Shown piece after piece: positions 17,006 through 25,440 of a stretch of 58,900 bases of DNA (position 1 is the stretch's first letter; each line of letters starts with the position of its first letter). The DNA is taken from positions 1-58,900 of the forward strand of contig CAMWTI010000002.1 in assembly GCA_947177135.1 (NCBI GenBank), read 5' to 3'. A program made the translations under genes and the position numbers. Under the pieces are notes generated by a model, which made no database searches, was not told where the DNA came from, and saw nothing but the letters and a program-made list of their open reading frames with translations. The DNA comes from an uncultured Porphyromonadaceae bacterium. GTDB lineage: Bacteria > Bacteroidota > Bacteroidia > Bacteroidales > Muribaculaceae.

Positions 17006-17775
17006 CAGTTGTAAAATACAACGAGGAAGATTATATCAGCCTAACGGACATGGCCCGCAGCCAAATGCAAGAGCATATTATTTTCCGTTGGTTGAGCCTT
17101 AAAAGCACCATCGAGTATCTCGGAGAATGGGAAATGCTCTATAATCCCGATTTTAATTGTACCGAATTCGGTACAATTAAAAATGCCGCAGGAAGCAACA
17201 ATTTTGTACTATCAGTAAAAACGTGGCTTGAACGGACAAATGCCATAGGCATACGTTCAAAATCCGGTCGTTATGGCGGCACATACGCACATCGGGATAT
17301 AGCTTACCATTTCGGAATGTGGATGAGCCCAAAATTTCAGTTATTGCTCGTCAAAGAATATCAACGGCTCAAGACGGAGGAACAAAGGCAGTTGGGTTGG
17401 TCGGCGAAACGTGAGCTGTCAAAAATCAACTACCGCATACATACCGATGCCATAAAGCAGAACCTTATACCTGCGGAGGTTACTCCGGCACAGGCGAGCA
17501 TCATCTACGCCAATGAAGCCGACGTGCTCAATGTGGCAATGTTTGGCGTAACGGCAAAACAATGGCGTGAGGCTCATCCCAATCTGAAAGGTAACATACG
17601 CGACTATTCAACAATCAACGAACTTATCTGCCTGTCAAATATGGAAAACCTCAATGCAGTTTTCATCGAGCAGGGCATATCACAAAACGAGCGGCTTCTG
17701 AAACTGAATCAGATAGCCATTCATCAAATGAGCGTATTGGAAAGAGGTGAAAACGATAGAAAATTGCTGAAATAA
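16972..17775 (+). CDS. KilA-N domain protein
   Basis: A 267-residue protein. KilA-N is a DNA-binding domain first described in phages and large DNA viruses and common in Bacteroidota accessory regions. The domain spans about residues 5-150: YISLTDMAR, HIIFRWLSLKSTIEYLGEWE, a variable loop, KTWLERTNAIGI, then GRYGGTYAHRDIAYHFGMWM and FQLLLVKEYQRLK. The C-terminal part (150-267) is helical with YRIHTDAIKQNLIP, shared by cellular Bacteroidota members. It lies in an AT-rich insert between housekeeping genes, with its own -7 element and a strong terminator, so it is a self-contained cargo gene. A 32-bp perfect palindrome lies inside its coding sequence. Role is unknown. Confidence 0.85.
   Translation: MAKITVQNTEIAVVKYNEEDYISLTDMARSQMQEHIIFRWLSLKSTIEYLGEWEMLYNPDFNCTEFGTIKNAAGSNNFVLSVKTWLERTNAIGIRSKSGRYGGTYAHRDIAYHFGMWMSPKFQLLLVKEYQRLKTEEQRQLGWSAKRELSKINYRIHTDAIKQNLIPAEVTPAQASIIYANEADVLNVAMFGVTAKQWREAHPNLKGNIRDYSTINELICLSNMENLNAVFIEQGISQNERLLKLNQIAIHQMSVLERGENDRKLLK
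17151..17182. repeat. Perfect 32-bp palindrome inside the KilA-N gene
   Basis: Two 16-bp arms meet at 17166/17167 with no loop and no mismatch; the core is TACCGAATTCGGTA and the ends are AT-rich. It falls in codons for the variable loop after the first part of the KilA-N domain. A dyad of this length is a plausible protein-binding or cruciform site. Confidence 0.9.
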
Positions 17776-17912
17776 AAATCCGGGGTTTCTCTCGCGACTG
17801 CACTGACCCCCATATCAGACAAAAATTCACAGACATCTGACCGGGCGAACGCAAATATTGAAATCTCAGAGGCTATAAAAGCCACATTTTTCAAGGCTAC
17901 ACGCTATTAATC

Positions 17913-17949
17913 AGCCGATTATGCTTTTAAATGGCATAATCGGCTTTTT
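17913..17949 (+). terminator. Intrinsic terminator after the KilA-N insert
   Basis: A perfect 12-bp stem (AGCCGATTATGC, 17913-17924, with GCATAATCGGCT, 17934-17945), a 9-nt loop and TTTT. It separates the AT-rich insert from the ybeY operon. Confidence 0.85.
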
Positions 17950-17964
17950 CTCCAAAAAAATTCG

Positions 17965-17972
17965 TAACTTTG
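17965..17972 (+). promoter_or_regulatory. -7 element of the ybeY-mnmG operon
   Basis: TAACTTTG. The usual -33 position falls in the T-tract of the preceding terminator (TTTTT near 17945), so terminator and promoter share bases. The leader includes an imperfect hairpin (CTCATG ... CATGAG, about 17994-18021). Confidence 0.45.
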
Positions 17973-18052
17973 GGGGAACAAAAAGCAGACACTCATGGCC
18001 GGCCAAGTTTTGGGCATGAGCGTTTTTGCAGTTTTATACCCCAGATAACAGC

Positions 18053-18481
18053 ATGAATATCAACTGGTTAACAGAACGAGTGGAATTTCCGGCCGACATT
18101 GACAGAGAACGCTGCATGCGCTGGCTCGATGCCGTGGCGGCAGCTCACGACAAAATCTGCGGCACACTCACCTATATTTTCACCGACGATGAAGGAATAC
18201 TGAAAGTGAACCGCGAATTTCTGCAACACGACTACTACACCGACATCATCACATTCGACTACAGCAAACGCCGAATGGTTAGCGGCGACATATACATATC
18301 GCTTGACACCGTCCGCAGCAACGCCGCGCAGTTTTCCACCGATCCGGTCCGCGAACTGCATCGCGTGATAGCCCACGGGCTGCTCCACTTGTGTGGAATC
18401 GATGACAAAGGCCCTGGCGAACGAGAAATCATGGAAGCCCACGAAAACTACGCACTTAATCTGCTTGACCGGACATTATGA
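18053..18481 (+). CDS. ybeY: Endoribonuclease YbeY, rRNA maturation factor
   Basis: A single-strand-specific zinc endoribonuclease needed for 16S rRNA 3' maturation and late 70S quality control. The 142-residue length is usual. The metal site is HGLLHLCGIDDKGPGE near residue 115, matching the H-x3-H-x5-(H/D) pattern. Upstream in the protein, NREFLQHDYYTDIITFDY is the typical Bacteroidota form. I chose the ATG at 18053 because the protein then aligns with known N-termini; an upstream TTG at 18026 has no support. Its stop overlaps the mnmG start (ATGA), so the two are coupled. Confidence 0.93.
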   Translation: MNINWLTERVEFPADIDRERCMRWLDAVAAAHDKICGTLTYIFTDDEGILKVNREFLQHDYYTDIITFDYSKRRMVSGDIYISLDTVRSNAAQFSTDPVRELHRVIAHGLLHLCGIDDKGPGEREIMEAHENYALNLLDRTL

Positions 18482-20334
18482 AATTCGACTTTGACGTGAT
18501 AGTCATCGGCGCAGGCCATGCCGGATGCGAGGCCGCGCGCGCCGCCGCCACCCTTGGCAGCGAGACGTTGCTGGTGACCATGGACATGAATAAAATCGCG
18601 CAGATGAGCTGCAATCCGGCCGTCGGCGGAATCGCCAAAGGCCAGATTGTTCGCGAAATCGACGCCCTCGGCGGCGGAATGGGGCTGGTCACCGACGCCG
18701 CCACCATCCAGTTCCGCATGCTCAACCGCTCCAAAGGGCCGGCAATGTGGAGTCCGCGCGCCCAGGCCGACCGCATGGCCTTTTCAGCCGCATGGCGCCG
18801 CATGCTCGAACAGACCGAGCGGCTCTACATCTGGCAGGACTCAGCCACTGAATTCGTGATCAGAAACGGTGCCGTGGCAGGCGTGAAGACAGCCATGGGC
18901 GCCTGCTTCACGGCAAAAACCGTGGTGCTCACAGCCGGCACGTTCCTTAACGGACTAATGCACGTCGGGCGAGTGCAATGGCGTGGCGGACGAATCTCCG
19001 AACCGGCATCGACTGGACTGACCGAACAACTCAGATCTCTTGGAGTAGCCACCGAACGCATGAAAACCGGCACCCCTGTGAGACTTGACTCGCGCACCAT
19101 TGACTTCAGCCTGTGCGAGCCTCAGTATGGCGACACAGACGGCGGAAAATTCTCCTATCTGCCCGAATCGCACGCAACACTGCCGCAACTGCCCTGTTTC
19201 ACGCTCCGCACCAGCGAGGAAACCCACGAAATCCTGCGGGCAGGTCTGTCAGAATCGCCGCTCTACAACGGCCAGATACAAAGCATCGGCCCGCGTTACT
19301 GCCCCAGCATCGAGACCAAAATCGTCACCTTTGCCGACAAGACCGAACACCATCTGTTTCTTGAACCGGAAGGCGCGGAAACCACCGAATATTACCTCAA
19401 CGGATTCTCATCGTCGCTCCCGTTTGAAGTGCAGATGAAAGCGCTCCAGACCATTCCAGCTCTGCGGAACGTGCAGATATACCGTCCGGGATACGCCATC
19501 GAATACGACTTCTTCCAGCCGATGCAACTGCTCCACACGCTCGAAAGCAAAATCGTGACGGGACTGTTCATGGCCGGACAAGTCAACGGCACCACCGGCT
19601 ATGAAGAAGCGGCAGGACAAGGACTGGTGGCCGGCATAAACGCCCATGCCAAAGCTCATGGAGCGGAAGCGCTCACACTTGGCCGCGACGAAGCATATAT
19701 AGGAGTGCTGATCGATGACCTGATCACCAAAGGCGTCGACGAGCCATACCGCATGTTTACGTCCCGCGCCGAATACCGCATACTCCTGCGCCAGGACGAC
19801 GCCGACTCACGCCTCACTCCAATCGGCCACCGCATCGGCCTGGCCTCCGACAGGCGCCTGTCACTGCTGCGCGAGAAAGAAGAACAGATAGCATGCCTGA
19901 CCGGTCAACTCCGGGCCAAGAGCATCAGACCAGCCGATGCCAACGCCATGCTCTCATCCATCGGCTCGGCCGAAGTCAAGCAAAGCGTGCGCGCCGCAGA
20001 CCTCATTCTCCGCCCCGGAGTCGACATGAGCCTGCTGCGACGCTTCATTCCCGACGTGGCCGACGAATATTCCGATGAAGTGACCGAAGCAGCCGAAATA
20101 CGCTTGAAATATGCAGGCTACATCGACCGTGAGCGCCAGCTGGCCGAGCGCATGGGCAAACTCGATCACGTCACCCTGGCCGACAAAATAGACTACCTCT
20201 CCGTGACAGCCCTGAGCACCGAAGCGCGCCAGAAGCTTGCGGCCCAACGTCCGCAGACCGTGGGACAGGCATCACGCATTCCGGGCGTTTCGCCAGCCGA
20301 CATCAACGTGCTGCTGTTGCTGCTTGGGAAATAG
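18478..20334 (+). CDS. mnmG: tRNA uridine-5-carboxymethylaminomethyl modification enzyme MnmG (GidA)
   Basis: An FAD-dependent enzyme that with MnmE installs the cmnm5 group on U34 of certain tRNAs. The 618-residue length is full. The N-terminal dinucleotide-binding motif is VIGAGHAGCEAA (about residues 9-20), followed by MSCNPAVGGIAKGQIVREID, the family signature, and later MKTGTPVRLDSRT, FLEPEG and NGTTGYEEAAGQG. The C-terminal helical part that binds tRNA and MnmE is complete. mnmG is near the replication origin in many bacteria. Here the base after its stop region begins a parS-like site, which fits that tendency; no parAB genes are in this window. Confidence 0.96.
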   Translation: MKFDFDVIVIGAGHAGCEAARAAATLGSETLLVTMDMNKIAQMSCNPAVGGIAKGQIVREIDALGGGMGLVTDAATIQFRMLNRSKGPAMWSPRAQADRMAFSAAWRRMLEQTERLYIWQDSATEFVIRNGAVAGVKTAMGACFTAKTVVLTAGTFLNGLMHVGRVQWRGGRISEPASTGLTEQLRSLGVATERMKTGTPVRLDSRTIDFSLCEPQYGDTDGGKFSYLPESHATLPQLPCFTLRTSEETHEILRAGLSESPLYNGQIQSIGPRYCPSIETKIVTFADKTEHHLFLEPEGAETTEYYLNGFSSSLPFEVQMKALQTIPALRNVQIYRPGYAIEYDFFQPMQLLHTLESKIVTGLFMAGQVNGTTGYEEAAGQGLVAGINAHAKAHGAEALTLGRDEAYIGVLIDDLITKGVDEPYRMFTSRAEYRILLRQDDADSRLTPIGHRIGLASDRRLSLLREKEEQIACLTGQLRAKSIRPADANAMLSSIGSAEVKQSVRAADLILRPGVDMSLLRRFIPDVADEYSDEVTEAAEIRLKYAGYIDRERQLAERMGKLDHVTLADKIDYLSVTALSTEARQKLAAQRPQTVGQASRIPGVSPADINVLLLLLGK

Positions 20335-20339
20335 CCGAT

Positions 20340-20355
20340 TGTTTCACGTGGAACA
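20340..20355. promoter_or_regulatory. parS-like centromere site
   Basis: TGTTTCACGTGGAACA matches the broadly conserved ParB site TGTTTCACGTGAAACA at 15 of 16 positions; the single change gives the GTGGAACA half-site found in some lineages. It lies in the 58-bp gap between mnmG and apt, 5 bp past the mnmG stop. Scanning by eye, I found no second copy in the window. Confidence 0.65.
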
Positions 20356-20392
20356 CAACAATTAGCCAATAAATCAATCAAATAAACAATAA

Positions 20393-20911
20393 ATGGAATA
20401 CATCAAGCAACGCGTCCGCGACATCATGGACTACCCCGTCAAGGGCGTAATCTTCCGCGACCTCACAACAGTTTTCAAAGACCCCCGCGCCCTCCACATA
20501 ATCGGCTGGGACCTGGCTCAGCTCTATCGCGACAAGGGTGTGACGAAAGTCTGCGGCATCGAGAGCCGCGGCTTTATCGGAGGCTCGATCCTTGCCTTTG
20601 AACTGGCCGCAGGATTTGTGCCCATCCGCAAACCGGGCAAACTTCCAGCCGACACCATCTCGGCATCATACGACAAAGAATACGGCAAAGACACCATCGA
20701 GATCCACCGTGACGCCATCGGACCCGATGACGTGGTGGTGATCCACGATGACGTGCTTGCAACCGGAGGAACAATGGCCGCTGCCATCGACCTCATAAAA
20801 TCGATGAAGCCAAAAAAGATCTACGTCAACTTCATTATTGAACTGTCATATCTGAACGGACGCGACAAACTTCCCGACGACGTGGAAATCACATCGCTGC
20901 TCAGCTACTGA
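20393..20911 (+). CDS. apt: Adenine phosphoribosyltransferase
   Basis: It salvages adenine to AMP with PRPP. The 172-residue protein has the family N-terminus (VRDIMDYPVKGVIFRDLTTV), the GIESRGFIGG substrate loop, RKPGKLP and the PRPP-binding signature VVVIHDDVLATGGTM (about residues 117-131). It is complete. It probably belongs to the transcript from ybeY and mnmG onward, although the parS-like site and a 58-bp AT-rich gap precede it and no clear promoter is seen. Confidence 0.95.
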   Translation: MEYIKQRVRDIMDYPVKGVIFRDLTTVFKDPRALHIIGWDLAQLYRDKGVTKVCGIESRGFIGGSILAFELAAGFVPIRKPGKLPADTISASYDKEYGKDTIEIHRDAIGPDDVVVIHDDVLATGGTMAAAIDLIKSMKPKKIYVNFIIELSYLNGRDKLPDDVEITSLLSY

Positions 20912-20945
20912 CGCACCGCCACTCGCAGGCCCGACACTTGACACG

Positions 20946-22769
20946 ATGAAATACGACAAGCCGAAGGAGCTGACAGACAAAATTGCGATATTACCGACAA
21001 CCCCGGGCGTCTATACCTATTATGACGACCGGGGTAACGTCATCTATGTGGGAAAGGCCAAAAACCTGAAACGCCGAGTCAGCTCATATTTCAACCGCAC
21101 GCACGACGTGGTGCGCACCAATCTGCTGGTGCGCGCCATAGCCGACATGAGCTACATTGTCGTGCCGACAGAGCAGGACGCGCTCAATCTGGAAAACTCG
21201 ATGATAAAGGAGTACAAACCGCGCTATAACGTGCTCCTCAAAGACGACAAGTCCTATCCGTGGATTGTGGTGACAAACGAGCACTTTCCGCGGGTATTTC
21301 TCACCAGGCAGCGACTAAAGGACGGATCGAAATATTTCGGGCCATACACCGACACGGCATCGGCAAAAGCAGTGCTCGAGCTGATACGCCAGCTCTATCC
21401 GGTGCGCACCTGCCGCCACCCCATCACTCCCGACTGGATCGACAAAGGCAAAGGGCGGCTCTGCCTGGAGTATCACTTGAAAAAGTGTGAAGGATGCTGC
21501 GTCGGCAAAATCACCATGCAGCGATACGCCGGATACATCGACCGCATACGCATGATCCTGCGCGGCGACACCGCCGAACTGCTGTCGCATCTGGAAAATG
21601 ACATGAGCACGCTCGCGGCCAATCTGAAATTCGAAGAAGCCCACGAAGTGAAGAAAAGATATGACCTGGTCAACCGTTACGAATCAAAATCGGTCATTGT
21701 CAGCCAGACTCTTGACCAGATCGACGTGTTCGGCATATCGGACGAAGGCGATAATGACGTGTATATCAACCACATGCACGTGCGCCGCGGAGCTGTGGTC
21801 AGATCTTTGACACTACACTATCGCCGCACCCTACAAGAGCCTACAAGCCAATTACTTAGCCTCGCAATAAGCGAAATTGCCGAACGTTTCGGCCCGAATT
21901 TTGACGAAGTAATCGTGGAAGAGATGCCCGACGCGGAGTTCCACGGCGTCGGATTCACCGTTCCGCAACGCGGCGACAAGGCCAAACTGCTTGCCGTGTC
22001 AAAACAGAACGCCGCACAGAGCCGCACCGACGCCATCAAGCGCGCGGAGAAACTCGATCCGGAACAACGGGTGATGCGTGTGCTCAAAAAAATCCAGTCA
22101 GACTTCCGCCTGCCTGAACTTCCACGCCACATCGAGTGTTTTGACAACTCCAATATACAAGGCACGGATCCTGTCGCCTCATGCGTAGTGTTCCGCAACG
22201 CCAAACCGGCAAAAAAAGACTACCGCATTTTCAACATACAGACGGTTGAAGGCCCCGACGATTTCGCCTCGATGAAAGAAGCGCTCACCCGGCGTTACAC
22301 CAGAATGATGCAGGAAGCGCCCGACGATCTGCCGCAACTCATCGTCGTCGACGGTGGCAAAGGCCAGCTCTCGGCCGCGGTCGAAGCGCTCGAATCGATA
22401 GGCCTGCGCGGAACCATATCAGTTGTCGGCATCGCCAAACGACTTGAAGAGATTTACTTTCCGGGGGATTCCTATCCGCTCTATATCGACAAAAACTCCG
22501 AAACGCTGCGCGTGGTGCAACACCTTCGCGACGAGGCCCACCGCTTCGGCATCACGCACCACCGCCAGCGCCGCAGCCGCGGACAGATCAAAAGCGAGCT
22601 TGACTCGATTGCCGGAATCGGTCCCAAGACAAAAGAAGTGCTTCTGAAAAAATTCCGCTCGGTCGCAGCCATACGCCAGGCCTCCGAAGCCCAGATCTCC
22701 GAACTCATCGGACCGGCCAAAACAGGGATTCTGCTGCGCCATTTCTCTGACAAGCAACAATCAGAATGA
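20946..22769 (+). CDS. uvrC: Excinuclease ABC subunit C
   Basis: The nuclease of nucleotide-excision repair, which makes both incisions once UvrAB has marked damage. 607 residues. The GIY-YIG domain is at 16-95 (GVYTYYDDRGNVIYVGKAKNLKRRV), the Cys-rich patch CLEYHLKKCEGCCVG follows (UvrC commonly binds an iron-sulfur cluster here), then the UVR domain near 205-240 (LAANLKFEEAHEVKKRYD), the RNase H-like domain (ECFDNSNIQG, VVDGGKGQLSAA) and two helix-hairpin-helix motifs at the C-terminus (IAGIGPKTKEVLLKKF). It starts 34 bp after apt. Confidence 0.96.
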   Translation: MKYDKPKELTDKIAILPTTPGVYTYYDDRGNVIYVGKAKNLKRRVSSYFNRTHDVVRTNLLVRAIADMSYIVVPTEQDALNLENSMIKEYKPRYNVLLKDDKSYPWIVVTNEHFPRVFLTRQRLKDGSKYFGPYTDTASAKAVLELIRQLYPVRTCRHPITPDWIDKGKGRLCLEYHLKKCEGCCVGKITMQRYAGYIDRIRMILRGDTAELLSHLENDMSTLAANLKFEEAHEVKKRYDLVNRYESKSVIVSQTLDQIDVFGISDEGDNDVYINHMHVRRGAVVRSLTLHYRRTLQEPTSQLLSLAISEIAERFGPNFDEVIVEEMPDAEFHGVGFTVPQRGDKAKLLAVSKQNAAQSRTDAIKRAEKLDPEQRVMRVLKKIQSDFRLPELPRHIECFDNSNIQGTDPVASCVVFRNAKPAKKDYRIFNIQTVEGPDDFASMKEALTRRYTRMMQEAPDDLPQLIVVDGGKGQLSAAVEALESIGLRGTISVVGIAKRLEEIYFPGDSYPLYIDKNSETLRVVQHLRDEAHRFGITHHRQRRSRGQIKSELDSIAGIGPKTKEVLLKKFRSVAAIRQASEAQISELIGPAKTGILLRHFSDKQQSE

Positions 22770-22790
22770 CAAAACATCGAAAATTATAAC

Positions 22791-22798
22791 TAACTTTG
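22791..22798 (+). promoter_or_regulatory. -7 element 4 bp before the DUF4491 start codon
   Basis: TAACTTTG ends 4 bp before ATG at 22803, so transcription from it would be leaderless or nearly so. No TTTG is present at the -33 distance. Confidence 0.35.
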
Positions 22799-22802
22799 CG
22801 AA

Positions 22803-23126
22803 ATGAATTCAGTTACTTTATTTCTGCAGGAATATCACCTGCTGGGACTCACCATCGGTTTGCTCACGTTTCTGGCAATCGGGGTGTGTCATCCTCTTGT
22901 GATCAAAGGTGAATATTATTTCGGAACCAGATGCTGGTGGGCTTTCCTGATCACCGGTTGCGCGTCGCTGGCCGGCGCCGTTCTCGTCACCGACGTGCTC
23001 GGATCGTCGCTTCTCGGAGTGTGGGCCTTCAGCATGTTCTGGAGCATCAAGGAACTGTTTGAACAACGCCAGCGGGTGGCCAAAGGCTGGTTTCCCGCCA
23101 ATCCTAAACGAATAAATAAATCATGA
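22803..23126 (+). CDS. DUF4491 family small membrane protein
   Basis: A 107-residue inner-membrane protein with three hydrophobic helices (about 14-35, 47-66, 68-82) and the family signature IGVCHPLVIKGEYYFGTRCWW. The Bacteroidota/Firmicutes DUF4491 family has no known function. Its stop overlaps the lgt start (ATGA), so the two are translationally coupled, suggesting that it may serve lipoprotein biogenesis; this is inference. Confidence 0.85.
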   Translation: MNSVTLFLQEYHLLGLTIGLLTFLAIGVCHPLVIKGEYYFGTRCWWAFLITGCASLAGAVLVTDVLGSSLLGVWAFSMFWSIKELFEQRQRVAKGWFPANPKRINKS

Positions 23127-24205
23127 TTCCGGCATACGTCTACTGGACTGTCCGTCCTGAAATATTCTCGGTCGGTCCCTTCACTCTAGGCCCGGCGGCC
23201 ATCGGCATAGCCTCCCTGCTGCTGTTTATTCTGCTCATCGCCGACCTTATCGGCTGGCGACGCGCGCGCAACAAATGGGAAAGCGCCCACAAAAAGGGAA
23301 CTCCCCCACCCTACCCATGGGTCAACGCCGTGGTCATCGGCGGCATCATCTACTGGTTGCTCTCGGCCAACGCACGCCTGGGCGGCATTGAGATCGGCCC
23401 AGTGGCAATGCGGTGGTATGGCTTGATGTTCCTGATCGGTTTCACGGCCGGCTACTTCATTGAGCGCCGCATCTATCGCCACGAAGGCGCGCCCGAACAG
23501 TGGCTCACGTCGCTACTCATATGGGTCGTGGCAGGCACTATCGTCGGTGCGCGTCTGGGACACTGCTTCTTCTATGAGTGGGACTATTACAGCGCCCATC
23601 CCGAAAAGATCATAGCCTTCTGGGAGGGCGGCCTCGCCAGCCACGGAGGCACCATCGGAGTGATACTGTGTATTTTCGGCTACAGCCGCTTCACCACCCG
23701 CAAGCCCGCTCTCTGGGCTTTTGATCGCATCGTGGTTCCGATAGCGCTGGTTGGCTGCCTGATCCGACTGGGAAATCTCTTCAATTCAGAAATCTTCGGC
23801 CACGCCACCACCCTGCCATGGGGATTCATGTTCCCGCTCAGCCGCGAATGGCAACAGGTCTATGCCCCGATGCAGGCAGCATGCCACCCGACCCAACTAT
23901 ATGAAGCCGGCTGCTACCTCCTGCTGTTCGCAGTGCTGATGCTGATGTATTGGCGCTATCATGCCGAACGCCGTCCCGGACTGCTGCTCGGCAGCTTTTT
24001 CATCGGATGCTTCCTGCCGCGAATTCTCATCGAATTCGTGAAGAACAATCAGGAAGCATTTGAAGACAGCATGCTGCTCAACATGGGACAGCTGCTCAGC
24101 GTGCCTTTCGTCCTGGCCGGCATCTTCTTCGTGTGGCGCGCCATGAGCCGACCGGCAGTGAATGTGGAATATCCTGACAAATTTCCTGACCATGCAGCCA
24201 GCTGA
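23123..24205 (+). CDS. lgt: Prolipoprotein diacylglyceryl transferase with N-terminal insertion
   Basis: It transfers diacylglycerol from phosphatidylglycerol to the lipobox Cys of lipoproteins in the inner membrane, the first step for the many lipoproteins here. 360 residues, against about 270-300 usually. The core is intact: RWYGLMFLIGF, GARLGHCFFYEW, the Lgt signature region EGGLASHGGTIG, RLGNLFNSEI and HPTQLYEAG. The extra length is at the N-terminus: the PEIFSVGP start motif (residues 12-19) is separated from IEIGPVAMRWYG (89-100) by about 70 residues with two hydrophobic spans. Two extra helices would keep the topology of the core. Confidence 0.92.
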   Translation: MIPAYVYWTVRPEIFSVGPFTLGPAAIGIASLLLFILLIADLIGWRRARNKWESAHKKGTPPPYPWVNAVVIGGIIYWLLSANARLGGIEIGPVAMRWYGLMFLIGFTAGYFIERRIYRHEGAPEQWLTSLLIWVVAGTIVGARLGHCFFYEWDYYSAHPEKIIAFWEGGLASHGGTIGVILCIFGYSRFTTRKPALWAFDRIVVPIALVGCLIRLGNLFNSEIFGHATTLPWGFMFPLSREWQQVYAPMQAACHPTQLYEAGCYLLLFAVLMLMYWRYHAERRPGLLLGSFFIGCFLPRILIEFVKNNQEAFEDSMLLNMGQLLSVPFVLAGIFFVWRAMSRPAVNVEYPDKFPDHAAS

Positions 24206-25373
24206 CATGATCGCCGCAATAACAGCGACAGCGGCATTGCCTCCCGCCCTATGGCTTCTCTCGGCCTACCGTTCACGAGTGGCCTCCGTGGGCCGTGCCA
24301 TACGCCACACGGCCGTAAGCCACACGGCAGCGGCGGCGGTCAACGCGTCGGTCATAGTCCTGTCAGGCAACGACAGCGAAGCGCTCGAGCGACTGCTTGA
24401 CCGGATATTCAGCCAGAGTTTCGACGGCCAGATGGAGGTCATCGTGGTCAACGACGGAAAAAGCGAAAACGTGAAAGACGTAGTGACCCGCATGAGAAAC
24501 TCCCGGCGCGCCAACAATCTCCACATCACCTTCACTCCGCCCGAAACCCGCAACGTGAGTCACCGCAAACTCTCCATTACCCTCGGAGTGAAAGCCGCAC
24601 GCCACCCCGTGGCAGTGATAATCGACGAACAGTCCACCATACCGTCCGACCGGTGGCTGACAGCAATGACATCGCCCTTTGCCGACGGACAGATCCAGAT
24701 CGTGCTCGGATCGGCCCTGCCGGATCCGGCCGCAGACATCAGCCGGAAAGGCTCCAGGACATATCGCACATTCACCCACGCGGCCGATGCCGTGGCGTGG
24801 CTGTCGGCCGCACTGCGGCACTCGCCCTATCGTGGCTGCGGAGGCAACATCGCCTATCGCCGCCAACTGTTTTTTGACAACAAAGGATTCAGCTCGGCGC
24901 TCAACCTGCGCGACGGCGACGACGACATCTTCATCAACCGCGTGGCCACTGGCGCCAACACCGCCGTGATGATAGCGCCGGAAGCTCTCGTTACCTTCAG
25001 CTCGCCGACATCACGCAGCGAGTACCGCAGCCGCAGGCCGCGCCGCTTCTTCACTGCCAGACGACTGCGCCGCTCCACTCCGCGCTTCTTCGGATTCAGT
25101 TCGGCGATGGCCTGGCTCTTCACCCTGCTCTCTGTCCTTTCCATCGCTCTCGCCATAACCGGACGCGACTGGATCATCGCCGCCGCGGCAGCCACGCTCG
25201 GCATCGGGGTCTGGCTCACATTGACTCTGACATGGCGATATACAATCAAGGCGATATGCGGCCGACGACTGCTGTTCTCGCTGCCCCCGATAATACTGTT
25301 CAGACCGTTCAGCAACATTCACCACAAATGGCTGTCGCGACTGCGCGCCAAGGAATATTACACATGGGGATGA
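24192..25373 (+). CDS. Family 2 glycosyltransferase, membrane anchored
   Basis: About 393 residues, overlapping the end of lgt; an ATG at 24207, one base past the lgt stop, is equally possible. An N-terminal anchor helix is followed by the GT-A fold: SVIVLSGNDSEALERLLDRI, MEVIVVNDGKS, and a RHPVAVIIDEQ stretch in place of the usual DxD line (Asp-Glu). GGNIAYRR and DGDDDIFINRV fit the acceptor-site region with its acidic cluster. Two or three C-terminal hydrophobic helices (from about 295 and 320) anchor it. The probable role is surface-glycan synthesis; donor and acceptor are unknown. Confidence 0.8.
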   Translation: MQPADMIAAITATAALPPALWLLSAYRSRVASVGRAIRHTAVSHTAAAAVNASVIVLSGNDSEALERLLDRIFSQSFDGQMEVIVVNDGKSENVKDVVTRMRNSRRANNLHITFTPPETRNVSHRKLSITLGVKAARHPVAVIIDEQSTIPSDRWLTAMTSPFADGQIQIVLGSALPDPAADISRKGSRTYRTFTHAADAVAWLSAALRHSPYRGCGGNIAYRRQLFFDNKGFSSALNLRDGDDDIFINRVATGANTAVMIAPEALVTFSSPTSRSEYRSRRPRRFFTARRLRRSTPRFFGFSSAMAWLFTLLSVLSIALAITGRDWIIAAAAATLGIGVWLTLTLTWRYTIKAICGRRLLFSLPPIILFRPFSNIHHKWLSRLRAKEYYTWG

Positions 25374-25440
25374 ACCAAACGCACACCACATGAGTTTTCA
25401 GTTCAGAGGGTGCATAACCATATAATAAAAACGTTCAACC

